Source: Geothrix campi
Lineage (GTDB): Bacteria; Acidobacteriota; Holophagae; Holophagales; Holophagaceae
Direction: 5' to 3'
Length of the DNA stretch: 64,000 nt
Assembly: GCF_024609265.1 (NCBI RefSeq)
Contig: NZ_JANHMP010000001.1
Location: forward strand, 558,001 to 622,000
The stretch's first letter is position 1. Every line of letters starts with the position of its first letter. The position numbers and the translations under genes are program-made. The notes beneath the pieces are model-generated. The model saw nothing but the letters and a program-made list of their open reading frames with translations. It was not told the DNA's origin and searched no databases. Positions 51,481 through 60,197 of the stretch are shown piece by piece.

Positions 51481-52882
51481 GACCGCCACCCCGCTGGAAG
51501 CTCTCTTCGCCCGCCAGCAGGCTGCCCGCTGGCGGGTGGCGGCGACGTCTGCCGACCAACGCAAGGCCAAGCTCAGGGCCCTCCTGGAGGCCCTCATGGC
51601 CCACCGGGGCGAGGCCCAGGCAGCCCTGGTCGAGGACTTCCGGAAAGCGCCGGAGGAAGTCGATCTCACAGAGCTCTATCCCGTCATCTCCGAGATCAAG
51701 GAGGCCCTGCGGCACCTGCGCCGCTGGATGAAGCCGCGGCGGGTTCCGACGCCCATCGGCCTCTTCGGCAGTGCTGGCACCATCCGCCATGAACCCAAGG
51801 GCGTGGTGCTCATCGTCAGCCCTTGGAACTACCCCATCTACTTGACGCTCGGGCCCCTGGTATCGGCCATCGCCGCCGGCAACTGCGCCATCCTCAAGCC
51901 CTCGGAGTTCACGCCGCACACCAACGCATTCCTTCGGAAGCTGCTGGCGGGGCTCTTCCCGGAGGAGGAGGCGGCCCTGGTGGAAGGGGAGGCCGACACG
52001 GCCCAGGCCCTCCTGGCCCTGCCCTTCGATCATGTCTTCTTCACGGGCAGCCCCGCCGTGGGCAAGGTGGTCATGAAGGCCGCCGCGGAGCATCTGGCTT
52101 CGGTGACGCTGGAGCTGGGCGGCAAGTCGCCGGTGCTCGTGGACGCGGACGCCAACCTGCGCGAGACCGCCCGGAAGATCGCCTGGGGCAAGGGCCTCAA
52201 CGGTGGCCAGACCTGTGTGGCTCCGGACTACGTGCTGGTGCACGAACGGATCCACGACCACCTGGTGGAGGAGCTGAAGCAGGCCTTCACGGCCTTCTAC
52301 GGCGTCACCCCAGAGGCTCGCCAGGCCAGCCCTGATCTCGCCCGCATCATCAACGACAGGCACTTCACGCGGCTCCAGTCGCTGCTGAGCGGCTCCGCCG
52401 CCCAGATCGCCTTCGGCGGAGCCACGGATGCGGCCTCGCGCTACATCGAACCGACGATCCTGACCGGGGTGGACCCGGCCTCGCCGGTCATGCAGGAGGA
52501 GATCTTCGGCCCCCTCCTGCCGGTCCTGAAGGTCAGGGACATGGCCGATGCTGTGGCCTTCGTGAATGCGCGTCCCAAACCCCTGGCTCTCTACGTCTTC
52601 AGCGGCAGCCGCCGGACCGCCGAGAGCCTCATCGCCCGAACCACCGCGGGGGGAACCTGCATCAATGACACGGTGCTGCACTTCGCCCACACCGGTCTGC
52701 CCACCGGCGGCGTGAACACCTCCGGCTTCGGCAAGGCCCACGGCCGGCACGGCTTCGAGGCCTTCTCCAACGCCCGCGGCATCCTGCGCCAGCGCACCCG
52801 CTTTTCCGCCATCCAGCTCATGTACCCGCCCTACACCGGCTTCGTGCGGCGGATGATCGACCTGACGCTGCGCTACTTCTAG
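51479..52882 (+). CDS. Aldehyde dehydrogenase (ALDH3-like)
   Basis: 467 aa. NAD(P)-dependent oxidation of an aldehyde to the acid. The nucleophilic Cys is in 'NGGQTCVAPDYVLV', the general-base Glu in 'VTLELGGKSPVLVD', and the NAD fold has 'VSPWNYPIYLTLGPLV' and 'FFTGSPAVGKVVMKAA'. The short length and hydrophobic C-terminal tail 'FVRRMIDLTLRYF' are like class 3 fatty-aldehyde dehydrogenases, so membrane contact and long-chain substrates are plausible. The stop shares CTAG with the convergent SDR gene. Confidence 0.92.
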   Translation: MTATPLEALFARQQAARWRVAATSADQRKAKLRALLEALMAHRGEAQAALVEDFRKAPEEVDLTELYPVISEIKEALRHLRRWMKPRRVPTPIGLFGSAGTIRHEPKGVVLIVSPWNYPIYLTLGPLVSAIAAGNCAILKPSEFTPHTNAFLRKLLAGLFPEEEAALVEGEADTAQALLALPFDHVFFTGSPAVGKVVMKAAAEHLASVTLELGGKSPVLVDADANLRETARKIAWGKGLNGGQTCVAPDYVLVHERIHDHLVEELKQAFTAFYGVTPEARQASPDLARIINDRHFTRLQSLLSGSAAQIAFGGATDAASRYIEPTILTGVDPASPVMQEEIFGPLLPVLKVRDMADAVAFVNARPKPLALYVFSGSRRTAESLIARTTAGGTCINDTVLHFAHTGLPTGGVNTSGFGKAHGRHGFEAFSNARGILRQRTRFSAIQLMYPPYTGFVRRMIDLTLRYF

Positions 52883-53688
52883 TGCCGGCCCACGAACTCG
52901 TCCATGCTGCGGTTTACTCCGAAGAAGCCCAGCACGGCGTCAAACAGGAAGGGTGGCAGCACTCGGATCACGGGAACGGTCATCACGAAACGGGGCATGA
53001 TCAGCCGCGAGCGGTTCCCCGCGATGGCCCTCATGATGCGCCGTACCACATAGTCCGGCTTGAGGATGGGCAGCAACCAGGCGAATCGGGTCTTCACCCC
53101 CTCGAACATGCCCGTGTCGATGAAGAAGGGGCACACCACGGTGGTCCGCACGGGACTGCCCAGGCGCTTCAGTTCCATGCGCAGGGATTCGTCGAAACCC
53201 ACGGCCGCGAACTTCGAAGAAGCGTAGTCCACCAGCCGCGACGTGCCCGCCAGACCAGCAGCGGACGCCACTGTGACGATGTGGCCCTTCCCCACCGCCA
53301 GCATACCCGGCAGGAAGGCCCGCACGGTCCAGAAGCTGGCCAGGGTGTTCACCTGGAAAGTACGCTCGATGGCGTCGTCGCTGCATTCCAGCAGGGTCTT
53401 GCCAGAGACGATGCCGGCGTTGTTGATGAGGATGTCCACGCCCCCGCGTTGGGCCAGCACCTCGGCGCAGGTGGCCTGCAGGGCCGCGCGATCGGAGAGA
53501 TCCACCACGAAGCCCCCGGCACCGCCCTTCCCCCCCTGGATGGCCTCACAGACCTCGGTCAGGCCTTTGGCATCCCGGTCCAGGAGGCTCACGCGGGCCC
53601 CTCGCTGGACCGCCTCCAGGGCCATGAGACGGCCCAGGCCACTGGCCGCACCGGTGATGAGGACGTGGGCGCCGCGGAAATCGGTCAT
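52879..53688 (-). CDS. Short-chain dehydrogenase/reductase, RDH10/17-beta-HSD11-like
   Basis: 269 aa. The Rossmann motif 'VLITGAASGLGRLMA' is at residues 9-23, 'INNAGIVSGKTLLE' the NNAG motif, and the catalytic Ser and 'YASSKFAAVGF' Tyr-Lys follow. The C-terminal 60 residues are basic and hydrophobic ('VPVIRVLPPFLFDAVLGFF') and may attach to membranes, as in retinol/steroid dehydrogenases of the lipid-droplet type. The substrate is probably a lipophilic alcohol or ketone. It is convergent with the aldehyde dehydrogenase; alcohol-to-aldehyde-to-acid conversion by the two is possible but speculative. Confidence 0.88.
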   Translation of the reverse strand: MTDFRGAHVLITGAASGLGRLMALEAVQRGARVSLLDRDAKGLTEVCEAIQGGKGGAGGFVVDLSDRAALQATCAEVLAQRGGVDILINNAGIVSGKTLLECSDDAIERTFQVNTLASFWTVRAFLPGMLAVGKGHIVTVASAAGLAGTSRLVDYASSKFAAVGFDESLRMELKRLGSPVRTTVVCPFFIDTGMFEGVKTRFAWLLPILKPDYVVRRIMRAIAGNRSRLIMPRFVMTVPVIRVLPPFLFDAVLGFFGVNRSMDEFVGRH

Positions 53689-53723
53689 GGGAACCTCGGG
53701 GGTTCCCCGATGCTACCAGCCCC

Positions 53724-55715
53724 TCAGCGCTGCGCCTCCTCCAGCGCGCCCTGGGCCGCTTCCCAGTCACTCATGGCGTAGGCCAGGTCCGCTTCCAGCG
53801 TCTTCTGGGCGTCCAGTTTAGTGCTGAAGGCCTGCCAGTCGGCGGGATCCATAGCGGCCATTTCCTTCTGGAGATCCGCCAGCTTCGCCTCCAGGTCGGA
53901 AACGTGGGCCTCCGCTTCGGCCACTTGCTTCTCGAAACGCTTCACGGCCCGCTGCTTGTCCTTGTCGATGGGTCGGGGCTTGGGAGGCTGGCTCGGCGCG
54001 GTGGAAGGGCCCTGAGGCTTCGCCGCCGGGCCGGGCTTCGCCTGGGACGAAGGGGATTTTCGGGGAGTCTCGGGTTCCGGGCTGCCGGCATCATCGTCGG
54101 CGCTCAGATCCAGATCCACCCAGGCCTGGTGGTCCTCGTAGCCGCCTTCGCGGAACTCGGCCTTGCCCTCGTGGATGCGCAGCAGCGAGTCTGCCACGCG
54201 ACCCAGCAGGTAGCGATCGTGGGTCACGACGATAGCCGCCCCCGTGAAGCTGAGGATGGTGTCCTCCATGGCTTCCATGCTGGGGATGTCCATGTGGTTG
54301 GTGGGTTCGTCCAGCAACAGCAGGTTCACGCCGTGGCGGATGAGGGTGGCGATGCTGAGGCGCGCGCGCTCGCCGCCGGAGAGGGCCGTCACGGGCTTGT
54401 CCACCTCATCCCCGCGGAACTGGAACTTGGCCAGGAAGCCCAGCACGTCCTGCTTGAGGGCCTGGGGATTCACGGCGTGGATCTGCTGGAACACGGTGTT
54501 GCGGGGATCCAGGTTCCGGTGGTGCTGATCGAAGTAGCCCAGCTTCACCTGGCTGCCCAGGCGGGCCCGGCCCGTGATGAAGGGGATCTCTTCGGAGATG
54601 GCCTTCAGCAGGGTGGACTTGCCGGTGCCATTGAGGCCCACGATACCCATCTTCTGGCCGCGCTTGATCTGGAGCTGCTCCAGGGGGGCGTAGAGCGGTT
54701 TCCCACCCCAGCCCACACTGGCGTTCTCCAGCACCAGCGCCACGTCGCCGCTGCGTTGGGTCTCGGGAAAGGTGAACTTCACTTTCCGCCGGTCCTTCAG
54801 GGGCTTCTGGATGCGGTCGAGCTTGGCGAGGTGCGTACGGCGGCCGCGGGCCTGCTTGGTGTTCTGGCCCGCGATATTCCGGCGGATGTACTCTTCCTGA
54901 TTCTTGATGTAGGCCTGCTGCTGCTCGTAATGCCGCTCCAGCAGCTCGAGTTCCTGTTCCTTCTTCTCCATGAACTCGGAATAGTTGCCGTCGTAGGCCC
55001 GCGAGCGGCCCAGCTCCAGCTCCAGGATCTCGGTGGCGATCTTGTCCAGGAAGTAGCGATCATGGCTGATGACGGCCACGGTGGCGTCGGTGTCCTGGAT
55101 GAAGGCCTCCAGCCAACGCAGGCTGGGCAGGTCCAGGTGGTTGGTTGGCTCGTCCAGCAGCAGCAGGTCCTGGCCCTGGAGGATGGCCTTGGCCAGCATG
55201 ACGCGGCTCTTCTGGCCACCCGACAGAGTCTCCACCGGGCGCTCGAAGTCCGCGGGGCCGAAGCCCAGAGCCTGGAGGATGCTTTCCGCCCGTGCACGGA
55301 TGGTGAAGCCATCCATGTGCTCGAAGGTTTCGGTCACCCTCTGGTAGCGCTCCATCACTTCGTCAAGGTCTGCGCCGGGTTCACCCATGCGGTGCTCCAG
55401 CGCCCGCATCTCATGCTGCAGGCGCTCCACGTCGCCGAAGGCCGCCAGGGCCTCCTCCAGCACGCTGCCCTGCGTCTCGGGGATGAGATCCTGGGCGTAG
55501 TGGCCCATGCGAATGCCGCGTTCCTTCGTGGGCCGCACCACGGTGCCGCCATCGGCTTCCAGCTCGCCCAGCAACAATTTGAAAACCGTGCTCTTGCCGG
55601 CGCCGTTGCGGCCGATGACACCCCAGCACTCGCCCTCCTGGATGGCCCAGGTGACATCCTTCAGCACCTCTTGGGGGCCGAAGCGAAGATCCACATGGTT
55701 GAGGGATGCGAGCAT
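53724..55715 (-). CDS. ABC-F family ATPase
   Basis: 663 aa with two fused nucleotide-binding domains and no membrane segments. Walker A motifs are 'GVIGRNGAGKSTVFK' and 'GIVGLNGTGKSTLLK'. The signatures are 'LSGGQKSRVMLA' and 'LSGGERARLSIA', and the Walker B motifs are 'LLLLDEPTNHLDLPS' and 'LLLLDEPTNHMDIPS'. Between them is the charged inter-domain linker ('MEKKEQELELLERHYEQQ'). The C-terminus has a Pro-rich spacer and a coiled coil (about 590-660), as in Uup/EttA-like factors that act on the ribosome. It is most like Uup/YdiF types; antibiotic-target protection cannot be inferred. Confidence 0.92.
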   Translation of the reverse strand: MLASLNHVDLRFGPQEVLKDVTWAIQEGECWGVIGRNGAGKSTVFKLLLGELEADGGTVVRPTKERGIRMGHYAQDLIPETQGSVLEEALAAFGDVERLQHEMRALEHRMGEPGADLDEVMERYQRVTETFEHMDGFTIRARAESILQALGFGPADFERPVETLSGGQKSRVMLAKAILQGQDLLLLDEPTNHLDLPSLRWLEAFIQDTDATVAVISHDRYFLDKIATEILELELGRSRAYDGNYSEFMEKKEQELELLERHYEQQQAYIKNQEEYIRRNIAGQNTKQARGRRTHLAKLDRIQKPLKDRRKVKFTFPETQRSGDVALVLENASVGWGGKPLYAPLEQLQIKRGQKMGIVGLNGTGKSTLLKAISEEIPFITGRARLGSQVKLGYFDQHHRNLDPRNTVFQQIHAVNPQALKQDVLGFLAKFQFRGDEVDKPVTALSGGERARLSIATLIRHGVNLLLLDEPTNHMDIPSMEAMEDTILSFTGAAIVVTHDRYLLGRVADSLLRIHEGKAEFREGGYEDHQAWVDLDLSADDDAGSPEPETPRKSPSSQAKPGPAAKPQGPSTAPSQPPKPRPIDKDKQRAVKRFEKQVAEAEAHVSDLEAKLADLQKEMAAMDPADWQAFSTKLDAQKTLEADLAYAMSDWEAAQGALEEAQR

Positions 55716-55739
55716 GTCCGGAGCTTTCAGTGTTCAGCA

Positions 55740-55765
55740 AGAAGGCCACCTTGCGGTGGCCTTCT
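55740..55765 (-). terminator. Hairpin terminator after tRNA-Ala
   Basis: AGAAGGCCACC-TTGC-GGTGGCCTTCT is an 11-bp perfect stem 3 bp past the tRNA 3' end and upstream of the ABC-F start. The T-run on the minus strand is short. Confidence 0.7.
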
Positions 55766-55768
55766 GTT

Positions 55769-55844
<76 letters not shown>

Positions 55845-55894
55845 AATCGGGAAGACCCAGTATCACACTCCTTTTCAGCTTCTGCAAGCACAGA

Positions 55895-57895
55895 TCATCG
55901 AGGCGTCAAGCGCAGCCGTTGGCCGGCCTGGATGCGGTCGCCCTTCATCCGGTTCCAGGCTTTGAGATCCTTGGGATCCAGACCGTACAGGCGGCCGATG
56001 GCGGCGAGAGTCTCCCCCCGCCGGACCACATGGGACCGTGGCGCGGCCGCGGCGCCCTTCGGGACTTCAGCAGAGGCGAAACCCGGCAGCTGGACCAGGT
56101 CTCCAGGATGCAGCGCCTTCGCGGCCTCTGGATTCAGGCGCAGCAACTGGCCGAGAGGGATCCGCCTCGCCCTTGCGATCTTGGCGAGCGTGTCACCGGC
56201 CCTGGCGCGGTAGGTGGCACCTTCCTGGTCTGGATCACGCGTGGCCACCGGCGCGACAGGCGGATTCACCTTGGCCGCAATGGATGGTTCATGAGTCGCT
56301 GGGGCTGGCCGCGTGGTTTCCGCAACCACCGGTACGGGCGATGCCCCCGCAATCCCGGTTCCCGGAGCACCTGGAGCAGTGGGCGTGGAGGCTCCCCCCG
56401 GGCCAGGATCGACGGGGACGACCGGCAGCGGTTCCAGGGGGCGATCCCCCAGCAGCTTCACCCGCTCGATGCGGGGCGCGAGATCGCGGGCATCCAGAGC
56501 GAGACTGGGGGCAGGCGGCACCAGCAGGCGCTTCCCGGGCTTGAACTGTCTCGCGGAGATGTCGTTGGCATCCAGCAAGTCCTCCGGCGCCAACCTGAAG
56601 CGCTTCGCGACTTTGGCGAGGGTGTCACCCTTCCGTACGGTGTAGTGCTGGAAGTCCAGCCGTTTGCCGGCGGGCATGCGGGCGAGCTGACGCAGGCACT
56701 CCAGTGCCTTGCCCGGGGGCACCCGGAGGGTGTAGCTGCCCGGGGGCGTGGAACCTCTCAGCAGCTCCGGATTCAGGGCCTTCAACGTGGCGGAATCGGT
56801 CCCGGCACAGCGCGCCAGCACCGTGAGGCTGGTCATGGTGGGCACAGTCACCGTCTCGTAGACATATGGCGCCAGGGGCACGATGTTCAGGCCGTACCGC
56901 CCGGGGTTACGCCCGACCAGGATCGCCGCGCAGAGTTCGGGCACGTAGTTCTTGGTCTCGGTGCGCAGCCACCGGGACCGGGCCAGATCCCAGAAGTTCC
57001 GGGTGCCGATGTTCTGGATGGCACGCTCCAGCGTAAGTGGCCCAGCGTTGTAGCCGGACGCCGCCAGGTACCAATCGCCCGAGATCTCGTAGAGACGCTT
57101 CAGGTAGCGGGCCGCCGCCCGGGCCGACTTGACGGGATCCCGCCGCTCTTCGATCCAGGCGTTCCCGGTCAATCCGTAGATGCGGCCTGTGGAGCGGATG
57201 AACTGCCACATGCCTACGGCCTTGGCGCGGCTCTTGGCCTCGTTGCGGAAGCCCGATTCGATGACGGCCAGGTAGGCCAGATCCTGTGGCACGCCCTCTT
57301 CGGCGAAGACCTGCCGGATCATGGGCATGTAGACCGATGCCCGGCCCAGGGCGTTTTCCATGAAGCCGCGCTTGGTGGTCGTGAAGAGGCTCACCCAGGT
57401 GAGCACCTTGTCATTCAGGTCGATGGGGAAATCGTAGGTGGCACCCTGCTCTGCCACTCGGACCTTCTCCAGTTCGCTCCGGAGTTCCTCGCCACTGAGG
57501 GAGATGACCTCTTCGGCAGCTTTCAGGCCCGGTTCCGCTTCGCCTGGAGCCTCCGGCGCCTCCGCCGAGAGTTGCTCCTGGACCTCCTTCAGCCGCTGGA
57601 GCAGGTCCTGCACCTCCAGCCTCCGGAGCAGTTCCGGCGACCAGTCGGCAGTGAGGACATCGGCCTCGTCGGCCCTGGCCTCGGCCGTATCTTCATCTTC
57701 CGCCTCCAGAGCCTGCTCCGCAGCCTCCACGAGGGATCGCAAGCGGGCCAGCCGGGCCGCATCCGACTCGAGCGCCCGGGCAGGGGCGACCACGACCTGG
57801 GGCTGGGGGGACGGTGGGGGTCCCAGGACCGGCACCGTCCCCCAGAGCAGGGCTGTCAGAAGCGGCAGCGGCATGAGCCTAGTGGCTTTCCGCAC
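55895..57895 (-). CDS. LysM-containing lytic transglycosylase (MltD-like)
   Basis: 666 aa. A signal peptide (GTG start at 57895; alternative ATG at 57874) is followed by an Ala/Glu-rich acidic coiled region to about residue 150. The SLT domain (about 160-330) has the catalytic Glu in 'AYLAVIESGFRNEAKS', then 'AVGMWQFIRSTGRIYGL' and 'LAASGYNAGP'. Three clear LysM repeats follow ('HYTVRKGDTLAKVAKRF', 'YRARAGDTLAKIAR' and 'HVVRRGETLAAIGRLYGL'), separated by a long Pro/Ala/Thr linker. It cleaves peptidoglycan to anhydromuropeptides in the periplasm. The GTG start overlaps gcvH by 17 bp. Confidence 0.92.
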   Translation of the reverse strand: MRKATRLMPLPLLTALLWGTVPVLGPPPSPQPQVVVAPARALESDAARLARLRSLVEAAEQALEAEDEDTAEARADEADVLTADWSPELLRRLEVQDLLQRLKEVQEQLSAEAPEAPGEAEPGLKAAEEVISLSGEELRSELEKVRVAEQGATYDFPIDLNDKVLTWVSLFTTTKRGFMENALGRASVYMPMIRQVFAEEGVPQDLAYLAVIESGFRNEAKSRAKAVGMWQFIRSTGRIYGLTGNAWIEERRDPVKSARAAARYLKRLYEISGDWYLAASGYNAGPLTLERAIQNIGTRNFWDLARSRWLRTETKNYVPELCAAILVGRNPGRYGLNIVPLAPYVYETVTVPTMTSLTVLARCAGTDSATLKALNPELLRGSTPPGSYTLRVPPGKALECLRQLARMPAGKRLDFQHYTVRKGDTLAKVAKRFRLAPEDLLDANDISARQFKPGKRLLVPPAPSLALDARDLAPRIERVKLLGDRPLEPLPVVPVDPGPGGASTPTAPGAPGTGIAGASPVPVVAETTRPAPATHEPSIAAKVNPPVAPVATRDPDQEGATYRARAGDTLAKIARARRIPLGQLLRLNPEAAKALHPGDLVQLPGFASAEVPKGAAAAPRSHVVRRGETLAAIGRLYGLDPKDLKAWNRMKGDRIQAGQRLRLTPR

Positions 57896-58265
57896 TCACC
57901 AGGGCTTCGTAGGCGGCGGCGTCCAGAAGGTCGCCGGCCAGAGCACCAGTCAGCTTGATCTTGACCATCCAGCCCTTGCCATAGGGATCCTCGTTCACGG
58001 CTTCCGGATGATCCGCCAGGGCGGCGTTCACTTCGAGAACCTCACCGGCGGAGGGCATGTTCAGCTCTGAGACGGTCTTCACGGATTCCACGGTGCCGAA
58101 TTCCTCGCCCTGGCCGAAAGCCGCGCCGGCTTCGGGCAGATCCACGAACACCACATCGCCCAGGGCGTCCTGCGCATAGTGGGTGATCCCCACCAGCGCG
58201 GTGCCATCACCGGCAGGCTTCAGCCATTCGTGGTCCTTGGTGTACTTCAGGTCGGCAGGGAACAT
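57879..58265 (-). CDS. gcvH: Glycine cleavage system H protein
   Basis: 128 aa. It carries the aminomethyl group on lipoyl-lysine. Lys63 in 'TVESVKTVSELNMPSAG' is the lipoylation site. 'YTKDHEWLKPAGDG' at the N-terminus and 'NEDPYGKGWMVKIKL' near the C-terminus are standard. The start at 58265 is the family start, and it lies 49 bp after gcvT. No gcvP genes are in the window, so the glycine decarboxylase must be elsewhere. Confidence 0.95.
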   Translation of the reverse strand: MFPADLKYTKDHEWLKPAGDGTALVGITHYAQDALGDVVFVDLPEAGAAFGQGEEFGTVESVKTVSELNMPSAGEVLEVNAALADHPEAVNEDPYGKGWMVKIKLTGALAGDLLDAAAYEALVSAESH

Positions 58266-58314
58266 GGATCCTCCAGGTTGTGTCGCTTGTTGACTGAGAG
58301 CTGACGAATGGTGG

Positions 58315-59430
58315 CTACTTCTGCCGCTTGTAGAACGGCGTGGGGATGATCTCGGCGTCCACGGCCCGGCCGCGGATCTCGATCTGGAAGCGACCGCCGG
58401 TCTTGGCCAGCTCCGTGGGGACATAGGCCAGGCCGAGGTTGATACCGCAGGTAGGCGAGGGCGCGGCGCTGGTGACGAAGCCGATCTGCTTGCCGTCTTG
58501 TACCACCGGCATGTGATCGCGGGCGATGTCGCGCTTCTCCAGGGTCTTGAAGCCCACCAGCTTGCGCGGCGCGGGGGCGGCCTTGGCGGCGAGCAGGGCC
58601 TCGCGACCGATGAAATCGCCCTTGTCCAGCTTTACGATCCAGCCGAGCCCGGCCTCCAGCGCATGGATGGTGTCGTCGATCTCATGACCATAGAGGGCCA
58701 TCTTGCATTCCAGGCGCAGCGTATTGCGGCAGCCCAGGCCGGCGGGCAGCAGGCCATGGGATCCACCGGCCGCCAGAACCGCGTTCCAGAGTCGCTCGGT
58801 ATCTCCCGTTGCGCAGTAGAGCTCGAAGCCATCCTCACCGGTGTAGCCAGTGCGGCTGATGAGGCACTTGATCCCGGCCACCTCGCCATGGGTGAAGAAG
58901 TAGTAGCCGATGGGCTCCAGCGGGGTCTTCGTCAGAGGCTGGAGGATGCCCACGGACAGCGGGCCCTGTAGGGCGATCTGGCCGGTGATGGGGCTTTCGT
59001 TCACCACCGTGCAGTCGAAGCCCTTGGCGTTCTGCTGCACCCAGGCGAAATCCTTGTCGGAATTGCCCGCGTTCACGACCAGCAGGAACTCCTGCTCGCC
59101 CTCGCGGTAGACCAGCAGGTCGTCCACGAAGGTGCCGTTCTCGTAAAGAAAGGCCGTGTAGTGGACCTGGCCGATGGCCAGCTTCGAGACGGCGTTGGGG
59201 GTCAGGTGCTCGACGAGGGCCAGGGCGCCGGGGCCCTTCACGCGGATCTCACCCATGTGGCTCACGTCGAAGAGGCCGGCCTTGGTGCGCACTGCCTCAT
59301 GTTCGGCCAGGATTCCCGCCGGGTACTGCACGGGCATGTCCCAGCCGCCGAAATCGACCATCTTGGCGTTGAGGGCCCGGTGGGCCGCGTTCAGCGGCGT
59401 CTTCATCAGCTCTGTGGCGGAAGTGGACAT
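58315..59430 (-). CDS. gcvT: Glycine cleavage system T protein (aminomethyltransferase)
   Basis: 371 aa from the ATG at 59430. It releases ammonia and makes 5,10-methylene-THF from the aminomethyl-loaded H protein. 'FGGWDMPVQYPAGILAEH', 'LFDVSHMGEIRVKGPGAL', 'ISRTGYTGEDGFELY' and 'LGCRNTLRLECKMALYGHE' match the THF-binding clover-leaf domains, and 'GEVAGI...' sits in the middle fold. Only 26 bp separate it from sfsA upstream, leaving no room for a glycine riboswitch. Co-transcribed with gcvH. Confidence 0.95.
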   Translation of the reverse strand: MSTSATELMKTPLNAAHRALNAKMVDFGGWDMPVQYPAGILAEHEAVRTKAGLFDVSHMGEIRVKGPGALALVEHLTPNAVSKLAIGQVHYTAFLYENGTFVDDLLVYREGEQEFLLVVNAGNSDKDFAWVQQNAKGFDCTVVNESPITGQIALQGPLSVGILQPLTKTPLEPIGYYFFTHGEVAGIKCLISRTGYTGEDGFELYCATGDTERLWNAVLAAGGSHGLLPAGLGCRNTLRLECKMALYGHEIDDTIHALEAGLGWIVKLDKGDFIGREALLAAKAAPAPRKLVGFKTLEKRDIARDHMPVVQDGKQIGFVTSAAPSPTCGINLGLAYVPTELAKTGGRFQIEIRGRAVDAEIIPTPFYKRQK

Positions 59431-59456
59431 GCGAATCTCCAGTGCGAAGCCCCAGT

Positions 59457-60197
59457 CTATCGCCGGGGAACCCAAGGCAGAAGGCCCGGTAATTCCCAGC
59501 CCACGCTCCACAGACCGCCTGGTTCCCGTCTTGTGACAAGACGCACAGCCAGGGGTAGGACGATGACGCCGGTCTCCGCTGCCCGATCCAACTCCGCCGC
59601 GTAGGCCGAGTCGATTCCCCGGGCCGCATCGAATCGGTCCACATCGGTCCGATGCACGAACAGCGCGATGGCCGCCCGATGCCCCTCGCGCACCATGGCC
59701 TGCAGCTCACGCAGGTGTTTCGTGCCGCGCGCGGTGACCGCATCCGGAAACAGGGCCCAGGGCCCGTCCTTCAGTGTGGTGTTCTTCACCTCGATGAATA
59801 CCTGGCGCCCCTCCTCATCCAGGGCCAACACGTCGATGCGGCTGTTCTCCGCACCGTATTTCACTTCGGTGCGCACTTCGCGCAACCCCGGAAGGCCCGG
59901 AAGCGCATCCCGCCGCGCGGCCTCCGCCACCACGCGATTCGGCATGCCTGTCTCCACCCCCACCCACCCGCCGGGGCGTTCCACGACCAGCCAGGTGAAC
60001 TTCAGCTTCCGGTCCGGGTTGGCCGAAGGCTCCAGCAGCACCCGGTCGCCAGGCTCCCAGCAGGTCTTCATGCTGCCGGTATTGGTGGTGTGGGCGGTGA
60101 CGATGGAACCATCCTCGAGTCGCACATCCGCCAGGAACCGCTTATAGCGAAGGAGCAGCGTGCCCGGGACCAGGCCGGACTTCTCGATCAGGATCAT
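59457..60197 (-). CDS. sfsA: SfsA family DNA/RNA nuclease-like protein
   Basis: 246 aa from the ATG at 60197. N-terminal OB-like part 'RYKRFLADVRLEDG' with 'AHTTNTGSMKTCWEPG' is the SfsA signature. The C-terminal part has 'SRIDVLALDEEGRQVFIEVKN', a D...ExK arrangement of the PD-(D/E)xK nuclease fold. The name (sugar fermentation stimulation) comes from an E. coli overexpression effect, and true function is unsettled. The start overlaps the GmhB-like stop by 4 bp. Confidence 0.92.
   Translation of the reverse strand: MILIEKSGLVPGTLLLRYKRFLADVRLEDGSIVTAHTTNTGSMKTCWEPGDRVLLEPSANPDRKLKFTWLVVERPGGWVGVETGMPNRVVAEAARRDALPGLPGLREVRTEVKYGAENSRIDVLALDEEGRQVFIEVKNTTLKDGPWALFPDAVTARGTKHLRELQAMVREGHRAAIALFVHRTDVDRFDAARGIDSAYAAELDRAAETGVIVLPLAVRLVTRREPGGLWSVGWELPGLLPWVPRR

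Noticed and set aside
59431-59456. Glycine riboswitch before gcvT
   Set aside because: Only 26 bp separate gcvT from sfsA, too short for an aptamer, and the genes look co-transcribed.
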